Origin: Tricholoma matsutake
Lineage: Eukaryota; Basidiomycota; Agaricomycetes; Agaricales; Tricholomataceae
Assembly: GCA_026075535.2 (NCBI GenBank)
Contig: AP026547.1
Location: 3,782,001 to 3,846,000 of the forward strand
Reading direction: 5' to 3'
DNA: 64,000 nt
The notes beneath the pieces were generated by a model, which worked only from the letters and a program-made list of their open reading frames with translations, was not told the origin of the DNA and ran no database searches. Position 1 is the first letter of the stretch. Each line of letters begins with the position of its first letter. The position numbers and the translations under genes are program-made. Positions 19,735 through 32,058 of this stretch are shown here, in pieces.

Positions 19735-20969
19735 TAGGACCCATCAAGGGCAGCCCAGAGAGATTCCAGATCGTTGCAGGGTTCTCCCCGGTAGGAGATA
19801 GCCTCGTACGATGGAAGGTTGCGTTGGCGAGTCCAGGACATCAGGTCCCATGGTCGTCTATTCATCGTAGCCACTTCCTGGATACGGTCATCGAAAAAGT
19901 CGCGCTTTGCGTGTCGCATGACTTTCCTATAGAGCTTCCAGTCCCCCTCGTCACGAGAGGCTCTGTAAGCGTCTAAGGCACCACTGCATTCGTCTGTCCA
20001 CCATCCTTTGGACGACTTGCTGAGGCGAGATTCCTTGGCGTGGTTTTCCCATGCCTTGTTTAAAATCCCTGATATCGCTGAGACGACATCATCGATTTCT
20101 GCCGAAGTATCCCCATGCCAGTCTAGCCACGGAGTTAAAGCGGAGGAGACAGCATCTCGGTAAGATGCTTCCTCCTCGGATCCTTTTTTGATGGACCACT
20201 TGGTTACCGGGACCAGAGATCCCGGGCCAGGTAGCACTAACGTCAAAGGGGCATGGTCAGACGTCCCCCTGGCTTCAGGTACAATCTCACAATACAGTAC
20301 AAATCTAAGATCTGTAGGTACAAACATCAGGTCGATCACCGTAGGGTGAAGGCCCTGTTGTGGGGGAAAATGAGTAGGGCCCTCCATGACTGGTAGGGCT
20401 CTCGTCAGGCCTAGTGCCGTAGCCGTTTCCACTAAGTGGTCAGCGTGAATAGAGTGTTCAGGCCCTTGGGGGTCCCAGGAGGCATGTCTCACGTTAAAGT
20501 CGCCACACATGAAGTGTAGGCGAGGAATTAGCATGACGTTCTCGAACAAGAGCGTGATGGCTGAGTGTTGGCTGTCCGAATACACGTTAGCGAACAGCAT
20601 GACGTCTTCCCCTAATCCCAATGAGAACAGAAGGATGTCACGATCATCGATCAGATCTCGTCTGAGGCCTGGTCTTAGATTAGCGATGCTGTTCGCAAAG
20701 TACACAGCAACGTGTGGAGGGGAGTCGATGCCCGAGGGGCGCACTAATGTTCCCCAATTTGGGCTCATTGGTGCACCTGTAACTTCCTCCCCTTCCCTGT
20801 TGTGGGCAGAAGGGGCGTGTCTTATCAATCGCCAAGGTGGCTCTTGGATAAAAAGCAAATCGTAATCATCTACGAGATCAGCCAGTAACGAGTCCATGTA
20901 CCCCCAATTATGGTTAACATTTTGACTAAGTATACGCAATTGCGGTGTAGATCTAAGTCTATCCCTCAT

Positions 20970-22881
20970 TTACGTTCGGCCACCGCGTCCTGCGGGATGG
21001 TGAGAAGGAGGGGAGCGAGAGTTACGTCTCGTACTCACCTCGTCGTAGCGCGCTTTGATCCAATCTCGGTCAAAGCGATGTCGCCAGAAGTTGCACCGAC
21101 GATCATCGGCTGCGTGATTTTTCCGGCAGTTGATACACCTAGCCGGGTGAGGACAGGCTGCCCCCTCTGGGGTAGCTGGGATGGGAGGGTTCGCCTTGGC
21201 AACACCCTGCGAGGGCACGATGGTGCTCCTTGCGGTGTGGGCCTGCACAGGTCGGACATTTGGTCTGCGGAGCTCTGCATGCTGGGGTGGGGTGACCCCA
21301 CTTCCAGCACCGTTGGCATATGGGCAACCCAGGGTTCGCCCTAGCAGCCCTAATATAAGCGACGTAGCGTCCAAATTGGACGCCCCGACCGATAAGAGCC
21401 TTGGCTCGTGCACCGCTGACTGAGTCAGCGATGTTAAGATAGACGGTGCACGTATCCGACATTCTCGAATCACGTACGACACGGGGGGGGACTTGTAGCA
21501 CTGCGAGGTCCGATATTCCAGACTTTCCCAGGTGTGCAATGACGACATCAGGCGTAAGAGCCTTGTCGTTAGCGACGAATGGCACATCGACCAGCTTGAG
21601 GTACGACGTGGAAGTAGGTAACGCTGCATCCACTTGCAACGCGAAGGGAAACGCCTTGTGAGCTGCCTCCTTGAAACAACGAAGGTCCTCCTCGGAGGCC
21701 ACGACGTCTGTAGCTACTGATAGATTACCAGCGTGCATTGATGCGGACTGGGCCACTAGTTTAGAGTGGTGCAGTCCGAGAGTGACTCGGACATGGTCCA
21801 AGAAGTCAGCAGGGTTCGTTTCCACCCCTAGGGGGGGACGAACGTGCACAAAGACCTGTCGTCTCGACGGTCCATGGACAGTGGGTGATGGCTTTGCAGC
21901 CTTCGGTCTGGAAGGACCAACATGCTGCTGTATGTCAGCCAGCTTGTCAGTCGGAAGTTCAGGGAAGGCCTTGGCTAGTCGCACAAGGCCATCCATGGAA
22001 GTATTAGGTGCTCGCCCTCCAGGGAAGCGAGCAACCTGAGCAAAGGTCCCCTTGCCCGAGGGCCTGGTGGACCAGTTCACGGGGGGAGGCGGTCCTTGAC
22101 CCCATGACGACGAGACACCCCCTGCTGGGGGTTTAGGAAGAGGTCGAGCCCCTCTCGGGCCTCGAGTCCTTGCTGATTTGTGAGGGGGGGGGCGTTGCCC
22201 ATCCCATCCCTCCAGGTACTCCGTCCTTGGGACGTCGTTGGGATCGTTGGTGACAGTGCCCGACCTAGGTCGTTTACTGCCCCCAGCCATTCTGTCTATA
22301 GCACTCCAGAGCGTAGCGTTCCCAGAGTTGCGATCCAAGCCAACCTCGGCAGCTGCTGCCAGCACCGAGCCCAGTTGTTCTGCTATGATCTGCCGATCTT
22401 CAGCAGTCGGTCGTCTAGATCCCGTCCTGTTGAGGACAACTCAGAATCCAGTTGCGTACTCTCCCAGGTCACTGGCGAAGGTCTGGGGTCTGCTCCAGTC
22501 ATCGCTAGTCATCTCCGTGTCCTGAATGACGTGGGTAGAGAGATTGTTGGCCACTTCATCAGCCCACGAAGCAGGTGTTGAAGGGGTAGCCGGAGGTGCA
22601 GGAGACGCAGTCGCATCCCTGGAAGATAACGCTGGCACGCTAAAACACTGTGCTCGCAGGGTGACAGTGCCCGCCCCATAGGGGGAGGGGGTTGGAGAGC
22701 CTCTTTGGGTCCTGTGAGGGCCCACTGAGGGTGCGATCTGTGTGGATCTGCGGCTCGAAGAGAGCCGCAGGGAATCAATGGGGTCGTCGCCGGGAGTTCT
22801 GGGCATACCGGATCTAGAGGGTCCCCCCTCGTCCATCGCCTCACCCGATCTCCCCCTACTTCTGGAATACGAATCAGACAT
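20970..22881 (-). pseudogene. LINE-A ORF1 of A3, one stop and one 11-nt deletion
   Basis: The ATG at 22881 gives MSDSYSRSRGRSGEAMDEGG. A CGA-to-TGA stop falls at 22443-22441 (after EYATGF). An 11-nt deletion near 21200 (within the GCC-KGNAK stretch after the second knuckle) shifts the frame; the original frame is regained by the 21629 reading. The zinc knuckles CQRCWKWGHPTPAC, CPTCAGPHRKEH and CINCRKNH are present. TAA abuts the ORF2 ATG at 20969. Confidence 0.85.
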
Positions 22882-23008
22882 GCGCTGGTAAGACGCTGGT
22901 TTTACTGGATCGCTGGGATCGAGGACGGATTGAGCTGCAAAGTGTGAAAACGGTGTCGACGAAGATTTTTTGTGGCTGTGCACGTCGCGGTAAGGAGACA
23001 AGAAGCGA

Positions 23009-23524
23009 TGCCGAAACGACATCATCGATTTCTGCCGAAGTATCTCCGTGCCAGTTTAGCCACGGAGTCAAAGCGGAGGAGACGGCATCTCGGTACGATG
23101 CCTCCTCCTCGGATCCTTTTTTGATGGCCCACTTGGTAACCGGAACCAGAGATCCCGGACCAGGTAGTACTAACGTCAGGGGGGCGTGGTCAGACGTTCC
23201 CCTGGCTTCAGGTACAATTTCGCAGTACAGTACAAATCTGAGATCTGTAGGTACGAACATCAGGTCGATCACCGTGGGATGAAGGCCCTGTTGTGGGGGG
23301 AAGTGGGTAGGGCCCTCCACTACCGGGAGAGCTCTAGTCAGGCCTAATGCCGTAGCCGTTTCCACTAAATGGTCAGCATGAATAGAGTGTTCAGGCCCCT
23401 GGGGGTCCCAGGAGGCATGTCTCACGTTGAAGTCGCCACACATGAAGTGTAGGCGAGGAATCAGCATGACGTTCTCGAACAAGAGCGTAATAGCTGAGTG
23501 TTGGCTATCCGAGTAGACGTTAGC
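23009..23524 (-). other. Extra LINE-A endonuclease segment fused upstream of A3 5' end
   Basis: About 515 bp of ORF2 endonuclease sequence, in the same sense as A3 and open as part of a 217-codon frame (includes GDFNVRHASWD and SDHAPL). It joins the canonical LINE-A 5' terminus at about 23008 and lies inside the A3 TSDs. This is best explained by the RT jumping to a second LINE-A RNA after reaching the 5' end of the first. Confidence 0.75.
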
Positions 23525-25736
23525 CACTCACCTCATCATAGCGAGCTTTGATCCAGTCACGGTCAAAGCGGTGTCGCCAAAAATTGCACCGACGATCGTC
23601 GGATGCGTGATTCTTCCGGCAGTTTACACATCTAGCTGGGTGAGGACAGGCTGCCCCCTCAGGGGTAGCTGGGACAGGAGGGTTCACCTTAGCGTTTCCC
23701 TTGCAACACCCTGCAAGGGCACGATGGTGCTCCTTGCGGTGTGGGCCTGCACAGATTGGACACTTGGTCTGTGGAGCTCTGCATGCCGGGGTGGGGTGTC
23801 CCCACTTCCAGCATCGTTGGCAAAGAGGCAGCCCGGGGTTCGCCCTGGCAGCCCTAACATAAGCGACGTAGCGCCCAAATTGGATGCCACGACTGATGAG
23901 AGCCTTGGCTCGTGCACCGCTGACCGAGTCAGCGATGTTAAGATACACGGTGCACATATCTGACATCTTCGAATCGCGTACAACCCGTGGGGGGACTTGT
24001 AACACCGTGAGGTCCGATATTCCGGACTTCCCCAGGTGTGCAATGATGACGTCAGGCATTAGTGCCTTGTTGTTGGCGATAAATGGCACGTCGACCAATT
24101 TGAGGTACGACGTGGACGTGGGTAGCGCTGCGTCTACTTGCAGCGCAAAGGGGAATGCTTTGTGGGCAGCCTCCTTGAAGCATCGAAGGTCCTCCTCAGA
24201 GGTGACAATGTCTGTAGCTACCGATAGGTTACCAGCATGCATCGATGCGGACTGGGCCACTAGTTTAGAGTGGTGCAGTACGAGAGTGGCCCGGACGTGG
24301 TCCAGGAAGTCAGCAGGGTTCATCTCCGCCCCAAGGGGGGGACGAACATGGACCAGGACCTGTCATCTTGACGGTCCATGGACAGTGGGTGATGGCTTTG
24401 CAGCCTTCAGTCTGGAGGGCCCAACATGCTGCTGAATGTCAGCCAGCTTGTTGGTTGGAAGTTCAGGGAAGGCTTTGGCTAAACACACAAGGCCATCCAT
24501 GGATGTGTTAGGTGTTCGCCCCCCAGGGAAGCGAGCAACCTGAGCAAAGGTCCCCCTGCCCGAAGGCCTGGTGGACCAGTTCACGGGGGGAGGTGGTCCT
24601 CGACCCCATGATGAAGAGACACCCCCGGTTGGGGGCTTAGGAAGAGGTCGAGCCCCTTTCGGGCCTCGTGTCCTCGCTGATTTGAGAGGGGGGGGGCATT
24701 GCCCATCCCATCCCTCCAGATAGTCCACATTGGGATCATTGGTGACGGTTCCCGACCTAGGTCATTTGCTGCCCCCAGCTATTCTATCTATGGCACCCTG
24801 GAGTGTCACGCTACCAGAGTTGTGATCAAGGCCAGCCTCGGCAGCTGCTACCAGCACCGAACCCAGCTGTTCTGCGATGAGCTGCCGTTCCTCAGCAGTC
24901 GGTCGTCTGGATCCTGTCCTGTTGAGAACAACTCGGAATCCTTCAGCATACTCCCCCAGGTCTTTGGCGAAGGTCTGGGGCCCACTCCAGTCATTTTTTT
25001 TTTTTTTTTGGGTCAACAATTTATAACGCGGGGCTCAAATGCAGTCCGTGGAGCGGGGTACAAACTTGGGTACTACTCTATCTACGTGTTCCCCTCGCCC
25101 ATCTCCCACCCAGGTCCCCGTTTTAGCCACTTTAGGCAGGCAGTGCCACAGACGTTGGCCTCTCAGCCAGGAAAGGCAATAATCTGGAGGGGGAGCCCCC
25201 CCTCCTGAAGCTAGCCATTAGGTCGTCAGCTAGTGCGGAATGGTCCCCCAGCCACATATCCAACCGAAGTCAGATCAGGCGCGGCTGTGTTAATTCACTG
25301 TAAATCCCCCCTTGCGGGAGGAATAACCGTCCGCATGTTCCCAGCCAATGAGGGTTGACCACCCCAGGCGAATGAGGTGGACCATCACTGTGCCTGCGCA
25401 CGAGTGACGAAAATGAGGTAGCTGGTTATTCACCTGGTTACTCACCAGAACTACTGTAGGCAGGGGGCCGAGGCCCCCCTTGAGCAAGTGCCAACACAAG
25501 CACGCGCTCGATGACAACATCCCCCCCGCAGCAGGGAGAAGGTGTAGGGTAACGGCTAAGCGTCATTGTCCTGATAACGGCCACCACTCCTGTGATGGGC
25601 ATATATGTCATCGCCTCTTGTCTTGTTACCGCGACATGCACAGCCACCAAAAACTTCGTCGACACCGTTTTCATCTTTTGTGGCTCCATCCGTCAACGAT
25701 CCCAGCGATCCGGTTTAAATAGTGTCTTACCAACGC

Positions 25737-27659
25737 ATGTCAGATTCTGTTAGCAGATTAAGGGGGAGATCGGGCGAAGCGATGGACGTGGGGGACCCTT
25801 CCAGAGCCGGTACGCCCAGAACTCCTGGCGACGATCCCATTGATTCTCTACGGCCCTCTGGGGGCCGTAGATCCTCACAGATAGCACCTTCGGTGGGCCC
25901 TCATCGGTCCCAAAGAAGTTCTCCAACTCCCTCCCCGTATGGGGCCGGAACGATCACACCTCGCGCACAGCGATTCAGCGTGCCGACTCTATCTCCCAGG
26001 AGGGCCACAGCGTCCCCTGCACCACCTACCACTCCTTCCACTCCTACCTCTCGGTGGGGAGACGAAGCTATGACACCCAACCCCGAGCCCGTGATCCAAG
26101 ACATGGTGATGGCGAGCGATGTGGACGACGATTGGGCCGGTCCAGTCACCTTCGCCCACGACCTCGGGGAATACGCCCAGGGATTCATTACTGTTCTGAA
26201 CAGGACTGGAGCCCGACAACCCACTGCTGAGCAACGGCAGGAAATCGCAGAGCAACTGGGGGCGGTGCTGTATGCAGCGACCACAGTTGGATTCCATCGC
26301 GACTCGGGGAACACGACCCTCCGAAGAGCCATCGACAGGGCTGGCGGTGCAGGCAAACGACCTGCGACTACTGACCCCAACGACGTCCCAAGGACGGAGC
26401 ACTTGGAGGGATGGGATGGGCCACGCCCCCCCCCTCACAAATCTGCGAGGACACGAGGCCCGAGAGGGGCTCGACCTCTTCCTAAACCCCCAACAGGGGG
26501 CACATCTTCTTCATGGGGCAGAGGACCTCCTCCCCCTGTGAACATGTCAACCAAGCCTTTGGGCAGGGGGACGTTTGCTCAGGTCGCTCGCTTCCCCGGG
26601 GGGCGAGCTCCTAACACATCCATGGACGGCCTTGTGCGACTAGCCAAGGCCTTCCCTGAGCTTCCAACCGACAAACTAGCTGACATCCAGCAGCACGTCG
26701 GTCCATCCAGGCCCAAGGCTGCAAAGCCTTCGCCCACCGTTCACGGACCGTCTCAAAGACAGGTCCTCGTTCACGTTCGACCCCCCCTAGAGGAGGGAAC
26801 GAACCCTGCTGATTTCCTGGACCATGTCCGGACGACCTTAGGACTGCACCACTCCAAACTAGTGGCACAGTCTGCTACCATGCACGCCGGGAATCTCTCG
26901 GTGTCAACTGACGTAGTGGCCTCGGACGAGGACCTACGATGTTTCAAGGAGGCGGCTCACAAGGCCTTCCCCTACGCGCTCCAAATTGACGCAGCGCTAC
27001 CTACGTCCACGTCTTACCTCAAGCTGGTAGACGTGCCCTACATTGCAAACGACAAGGCCATTACGCCTGATGTCGTCATAGCTCACCTGGGGAAGTCAGG
27101 CATATCTGACCTCACCGTGCTGCAGGTCCCCCCAAGGGTCGTCCGTGATTCGAGAATGTCGGACACGTGCACCGTTTACCTCAACGTTGCTGACTCCGTC
27201 AGTGGCGCACGAGCGAAAGCTCTCATTGGACGTGGTGTCCAGTTTGGACGATACGTCGCCTACGTTAGGGCTGCCAGGGCGAATCCCGGGCTCCCATTAT
27301 GCCAACGGTGCTGGAAGTGGGGCCACCCCACCCCAGCATGCAGAGCTCCACAGTCGAAGTGTCCGATATGTGCAGGCCCACACCGCAAGGAGCACCATCG
27401 TGCCCTAGCGGGGTGTTGTAAGGGAAACGCCAAGGCGAACCCTCCCATCCCAGCTACCCCAGAGGGGGCAGCATGTCCTCACCCGGCTAGGTGCTTGAAC
27501 TGCCGGAAGAACCACGCATCCGACGATCGTCGATGCAATTTTTGGCGACACCGCTTTGACCGTGACTGGATCAAGGCTCGCTATGACGAGGTGAGTGCGA
27601 GGCGTAATTCCCGCTCCCCTCCTACTTACCATCCCGCAGGACGCGGTGGCCAAACATAA
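25737..27659 (+). CDS. LINE-A ORF1, gag-like zinc-knuckle protein (640 aa)
   Basis: RNA-binding ORF1 of LINE-A, which would coat the element RNA and form the RNP. I chose the ATG at 25737 (MSDSVSRLRG); the reading frame is open upstream to a GTG at 25722, but the other copies start at this ATG. The N-terminus is Ser/Pro/Arg-rich and disordered. A short helical region follows (EYAQGFITVLNRTG, then PTAEQRQEIAEQL, about 140-185). The middle contains NPADFLDHVRTTLGLHHSK. The C-terminus has three knuckles: CX2CX4HX4C at 522, CPICAGPHRKEHH at 542, and CLNCRKNH...C at 586. TAA (27657-27659) is followed immediately and in frame by the ORF2 ATG. Confidence 0.9.
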   Translation: MSDSVSRLRGRSGEAMDVGDPSRAGTPRTPGDDPIDSLRPSGGRRSSQIAPSVGPHRSQRSSPTPSPYGAGTITPRAQRFSVPTLSPRRATASPAPPTTPSTPTSRWGDEAMTPNPEPVIQDMVMASDVDDDWAGPVTFAHDLGEYAQGFITVLNRTGARQPTAEQRQEIAEQLGAVLYAATTVGFHRDSGNTTLRRAIDRAGGAGKRPATTDPNDVPRTEHLEGWDGPRPPPHKSARTRGPRGARPLPKPPTGGTSSSWGRGPPPPVNMSTKPLGRGTFAQVARFPGGRAPNTSMDGLVRLAKAFPELPTDKLADIQQHVGPSRPKAAKPSPTVHGPSQRQVLVHVRPPLEEGTNPADFLDHVRTTLGLHHSKLVAQSATMHAGNLSVSTDVVASDEDLRCFKEAAHKAFPYALQIDAALPTSTSYLKLVDVPYIANDKAITPDVVIAHLGKSGISDLTVLQVPPRVVRDSRMSDTCTVYLNVADSVSGARAKALIGRGVQFGRYVAYVRAARANPGLPLCQRCWKWGHPTPACRAPQSKCPICAGPHRKEHHRALAGCCKGNAKANPPIPATPEGAACPHPARCLNCRKNHASDDRRCNFWRHRFDRDWIKARYDEVSARRNSRSPPTYHPAGRGGQT

Positions 27660-30600
27660 ATGAGGGACAGACTTAGATCTACCCCACAGTTACGCATATT
27701 TAGTCAAAATGTAAATCGAAATTGGGGTTACATGGACTCGATACTGGCAGATTTCGTAGACAATTATGATTTGCTTTTTATCCAAGAGCCGCCTTGGCGA
27801 CTGATAAGACACGCCCCGTCTGCCCACAACAGGGAAGGGGAGGAAGTTATAGGCGCACCAATGAGCCCAAACTGGGGAACGTTAGTGCGCCCCTCGGGTA
27901 TTGATTCCCCCCCACGCGTTGCTGTATACTTTGCAAACAGCATTGCTGATCTAAGACCAGGCCTCAGACGAGATCTGATCGACGATCGTGACATCCTCCT
28001 GTTCTCACTGGGAATAGGGGAGGACATCATGCTACTCACTAACGTGTACTCGGATAGCCAACATTCAGCCATCACGCTCCTGTTCGAGAGCGTCATGCTG
28101 ATCCCTCGCCTACATTTCATGTGTGGCGACTTTAACATGAGACACGCCTCCTGGGACCCCCAGGGGCCTGAACACTCTATTCACGCTGACCACTTAGTGG
28201 AAACGGCTACGGCATTAGGCCTGACTAGAGCCCTACCAGTAGTGGAGGGCCCTACCCATTTCCCCCCTCAACAAGGCTTTCACCCCACAGTGATCGACCT
28301 GATGTTCGTGCCTACAGATCTTAGATTTGTATTGTACTGTGAGATCGTACCTGAAGCCAGGGGGACGTCTGACCACGCTCCTCTGACGTTAGTGCTGCCT
28401 GGCCCGGGATCTCTGGTCCCGGTTACCAAGTGGTCCATCAAAAAGGGATCCGAGGAGGAAGCATCGTATCGCGATGCTGTCTCCTCCGCTTTAACTCCGT
28501 GGCTAGATTGGCACGGAGATACTTCGGCAGAAATCGATGATGTCGTCTCGGCAATATCAACGATTTTAAACAAGGCGTGGGAAAACCACGCCAAGGAATC
28601 TCGCCTCGGCAAATCGTCCAAAGGCTGGTGGACAGATGAATGCAGTGGTGCTTTAGACGCTTACAGAGCCTCTCGTGATGAGGGAGACTGGAAGCTCTAT
28701 AGGAAAGTCATGCGATGTGCAAAGCGCGACTTTTTCGACGACCGTATCCAAGAGGTGGCTACGATGAATAGGCGACCCTGGGACCTGATGGCCTGGACTC
28801 GTCAACGCAACCTCCCATCGTACGAGGCGATCTCCTATCGGGGAGAACCTTGTAACGACTTGGATTCTCTGTGGGCCGCCCTTGATGGGTCCTACAATGC
28901 TGCCTCAGATCGAGCAGTCGATTTGAGCATCCTTGATGAACTTGATCCGGTGCCTGAGAGGGCCTGGATCCCGTTCTCCGTTACGGAAATGAAAGAAGCG
29001 TTAAACGCGTGTTCTTCCCGTTCCGCTCCAGGTCCCGATCATGTTACATGGTCGCACCTCAAACACTGGTGCAGCAACCTGGGCCAGAGGTGGCAGGGCT
29101 CATCACCCGCATTGCTGAGGCATGCATCATTGCGGGTCATTGGCCAGCTCATTTTAAGGATTCCCTGTCGGTTATCATCCCGAAGCCAGGGAAACCTAAT
29201 TACTCTACCCCTAAGTCGTTCAGGCCCATCGTGCTCCTGAACACTTTGGGCAAACTAGTCAAAAAGATGTTGTCTAGGCGACTTCAGTTTGACGGTGTCG
29301 CACACGAGGCATTCGAGCAGAACCAGTTCGGAGGCGTCGCCCAGCGTTCCACAGAGGATGCAGGTATCTACCTTACCCACCTGGTCAGAGCTGGATGGGC
29401 CAAAGGGCTCAAAACGAGCGTTGTTGCCTTCGACATCGCTCAATTCTTCCCCTCCCTGAACCATCAGGTTCTTTTGGAGATCATCTCTCGGTCGGGATTC
29501 CCTGCGCAAGTAGTGAATTTCTTCCGCTCATATCTGGTCGGTCGCAAGACGACCTATAAGTGGAACGCTTTCTCGTCTGGCTCCTTTGCAGCCGATGTGG
29601 GAGTAGGACAGGGCTCTGCCCTGTCCCCGGTCTTGTCGGCGCTATATTTGACGCCTATCATGAAACTCTTCAGAAGAAGCGAGGTCGGCAGAGATGTCGA
29701 TCTCATGTCCTACGTGGATGATGGCACCCTCATCGCCCGCTCTCCACAGTTGGAGGATAACCTCCCCCTTCTCAAGAAAGCGTATGGCTGGATTTTCCAG
29801 GTGTTCACCTCCCTCGGACTTGTCCTTGAACATGACAAGTCCGAAATATTTCACTTTTCGAGGGCGAGGAGGTTCACCCCCCTGCCTATCGACCTTGGCT
29901 TTGCCCCCTACACGGGCAACACCCCTCTCAAGCCCAAGGTTACCTGGAGGTACCTCGGATTTTTCTTCGATCGCAAACTCTCCTTCAAGGAGCACACGCG
30001 ATTCTACTCCACCAAAGCCCTTACCACTGCAAGGGCGATGGGAATGCTCGGTAATTCTGTCAGAGGGCTGTCCCCTATGCAGAAGCGCCTTCTATACCGT
30101 TTGTGCGTCGTACCCATCATGACGTACGGACTTAGACTATGGCACTTCAAAGGCGCTCGTGTCAAAGGGGTCATCAAAACGCTGGCCCAAGTGCAGTCCA
30201 TCGCTGCACGTTGGATCCTCGGTGCATTCAGAACCACCCCAATCGGTGGTCTGGAAAGTATCGCAGGACTACTGCCTATGCAGCTACTACTGCGTCGTTT
30301 AGTTGACAGAGGGGTATTCAGGACCCCCCTATTGGCTCCATCTCACCCTTTAAGAGCAATCTTAGGGCCTAATCACGTCGGTACTACCCACTCTCATGAG
30401 CTAGGACTCTGGGGAGGGAACGTGCTCGACACACTCAACCTGCAAGGTCCATCTGTCACCTCGGCCGCAGCTCTGGCCCTCGTACCAGGCGATGAGTTCG
30501 ACCCCTTTGGGGAAGAAAACACACCTGGAAACAGAGTGAAGGATCTGTTCCCCACTCGCTTTTCCTCTCATCGCCTCACCTCTAAGGAGGATGGAGCAAG

Positions 30601-31534
30601 GAACTCTTACAGGAGCGACCTCGATAAGGCCTGGGCTTCTGCCCTGGTCGAGGATGACACTCTCGTCGTTGCAGTGGACGCCTCAGTGCCCACAGATGCT
30701 AAATTTCAGGTGGTCGCCTGTGCTCTGGTCTTCGGACAGGGCGAACAGGTCAATCGCGTTGTCTCTGCTTCTGGGAGGAGAACCCCCCCAGAAGTCGAAC
30801 TCTTTGCTCTCCAACTGGGCGTCTCGGCTGCGTGCAGCAGAGGATGCAAAAAGTTGGTGATATTCTCGGATTCTACTACGGGCATCGAGTCCCTGATTGA
30901 TCCTAAACCACGTTCTGAGCAGATCTTTGCTCTGGACGCCTGTCGCTACCTTTGTCCCTGGCTATCCGGAGACGAGGAGAGGAACGTTACATTCTGGCAC
31001 GTTCCCTCGAAGTTCGAGTGGAACGTACACAAGATGGCTCACGATGTAGCTACATCTACCAAGATCTCCGTGGGCAGACACCCGCGGACGTCTCTAGATT
31101 ACCTTAGAAACCAGGTCGAAAAGGCCGTTTGTAAGGATTGGCACACCCGGTTCTCAGATCCGGCGTATCGTGGTCGGCACTTCTACCAACTCAAAGGAGT
31201 CGGTGGAAAACCGGTATTACCCTCGACTCACAAAGGTGGGCCTTGGCTGAAAGTAATGGGAAGCAACACCACGTTGACTTCTCGTTCGACTCGTATGATC
31301 ACTGGCCATGCTCCTATAGGGGAGTATCATCAACGTCTATCCCTCGACGGGGAATACCAATGTTGGTGCCTTGGCCCCGAGATACAAACTCGAGACCACC
31401 TACTACGCGTCTGCCCCAAGGTGGATCGCAAAGAAACTCGTGCAAGCCCCGACTCCGTCGAAGGTTTCCACGAATTCATGGACAATAATCCTGCACTAGG
31501 ATCGTTCAACTCACTTGCGTGGGATCCAGGATAA
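27660..31534 (+). pseudogene. LINE-A ORF2 of A5, one 5-nt insertion
   Basis: The ATG is at 27660 and the stop at 31532-31534. The frame is open through the APE endonuclease (QNVNRNWGYMD, IQEPPW, GDFNMRHASWD, SDHAPL) to about 29080. There the copy reads AACCTGGGCCAGAGG where other copies read AACCCAGAGG: five extra bases shift the frame. The shifted frame is then open to the end through RT (YVDD near 29715), RNase H (VAVDASVP, FSDSTTGIES) and the terminal C-x-C...H...C motif. Subtracting the insertion gives 1289 aa, the same as A7, so this single lesion inactivates it. Confidence 0.9.
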
Positions 31535-32058
31535 GTTGTGCGCGCAGGGCGTATGACCCCCATCTGGTTCTAGCTAGTGTTATCGGTATGTCGGGGTGGC
31601 CGTTGGGCGCCAGACGAGTCCGTTAACCCTCATAAAGGGGGCCCACCCGTGTTCAGGAGCGACTGTCAGGGAGGGGGGACACGAAACTAGGTACTGGTTC
31701 AGGGAGGCGCCTGAGCGCTTCCAGATCCACTGTCGGTTGTGCGTTACGGCTTTGATGCCGACTACGCCTTCCTTTCCAAGCTGAGAGGCTCACGTCGGGG
31801 CGGCAGTTTCCCCTAAATCTTGCACTCATACCCGTAGGGATTCGGGAAACACGGCATCGTCAAGCTTGGGTTGTCGGTACGCCACCACTGGCAAGTCCGT
31901 TTACTCGATAAAGGGGGCCCCCTTAGTAGTCATCGCAGCTATCCAGGTGGTTGGTGCGAAGATTAGCAGGAGGAGGACTTGGGCTGGGCGTAGTGTACTT
32001 CGTTTGTATGTCTCTACCGCGGACTGCGATCGGGCGCCGCGTTATAAACTTTTGACCC
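31535..32058 (+). other. LINE-A 3' UTR with terminal stem-loop
   Basis: About 520 nt of non-coding sequence conserved between copies. It includes a perfect palindrome AAGGGGGCCCCCTT near 31912 and, at 32018-32041, the CGCGG...CCGCG stem-loop followed by TTATAAACTTTTGACCC. Its last ~57 nt resemble the end of element B. Confidence 0.7.

Larger units (their letters stand above)
12140..20969 (-). pseudogene. LINE-A ORF2 of A3, interrupted by B4, B5 and A4
   Basis: The ATG is at 20969 and the WDPG stop at 12140. Coding pieces are 20969-19750, 19270-18929, 16689-15270 and 13027-12140. Each piece is open, and the joined protein reads through endonuclease (GDFNVRHASWD, SDHAPL), RT (FDIAQFF, YVDD), RNase H (VAVDASVP, FSDSTMGIE) and the C-terminal zinc motif. 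No other damage was seen, so ORF2 was probably functional when A3 landed and was killed only by the three later insertions. Confidence 0.85.
11594..23524 (-). mobile_element. LINE-A copy A3 with chimeric 5' end
   Basis: The poly-T (A-tail) is at 11593-11616. ORF2 and ORF1 are complete apart from three later insertions: B4 (13028-15255), B5 (16690-18911) and A4 (19271-19734). The canonical 5' terminus TCGCTTCTTGTC is at 23008 downward, but the inserted DNA continues to 23524 with about 515 bp of LINE-A endonuclease sequence in the same sense. The TSD CACTCACCTCAT lies at 11582-11593 and 23525-23536, which places the extra segment inside the inserted unit. Confidence 0.88.

Noticed and set aside
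29075..29090. Programmed frameshift in LINE A5 ORF2
   Set aside because: Only A5 has the five extra bases; A1, A3 and A7 are continuous there, so it is a copy-specific insertion.
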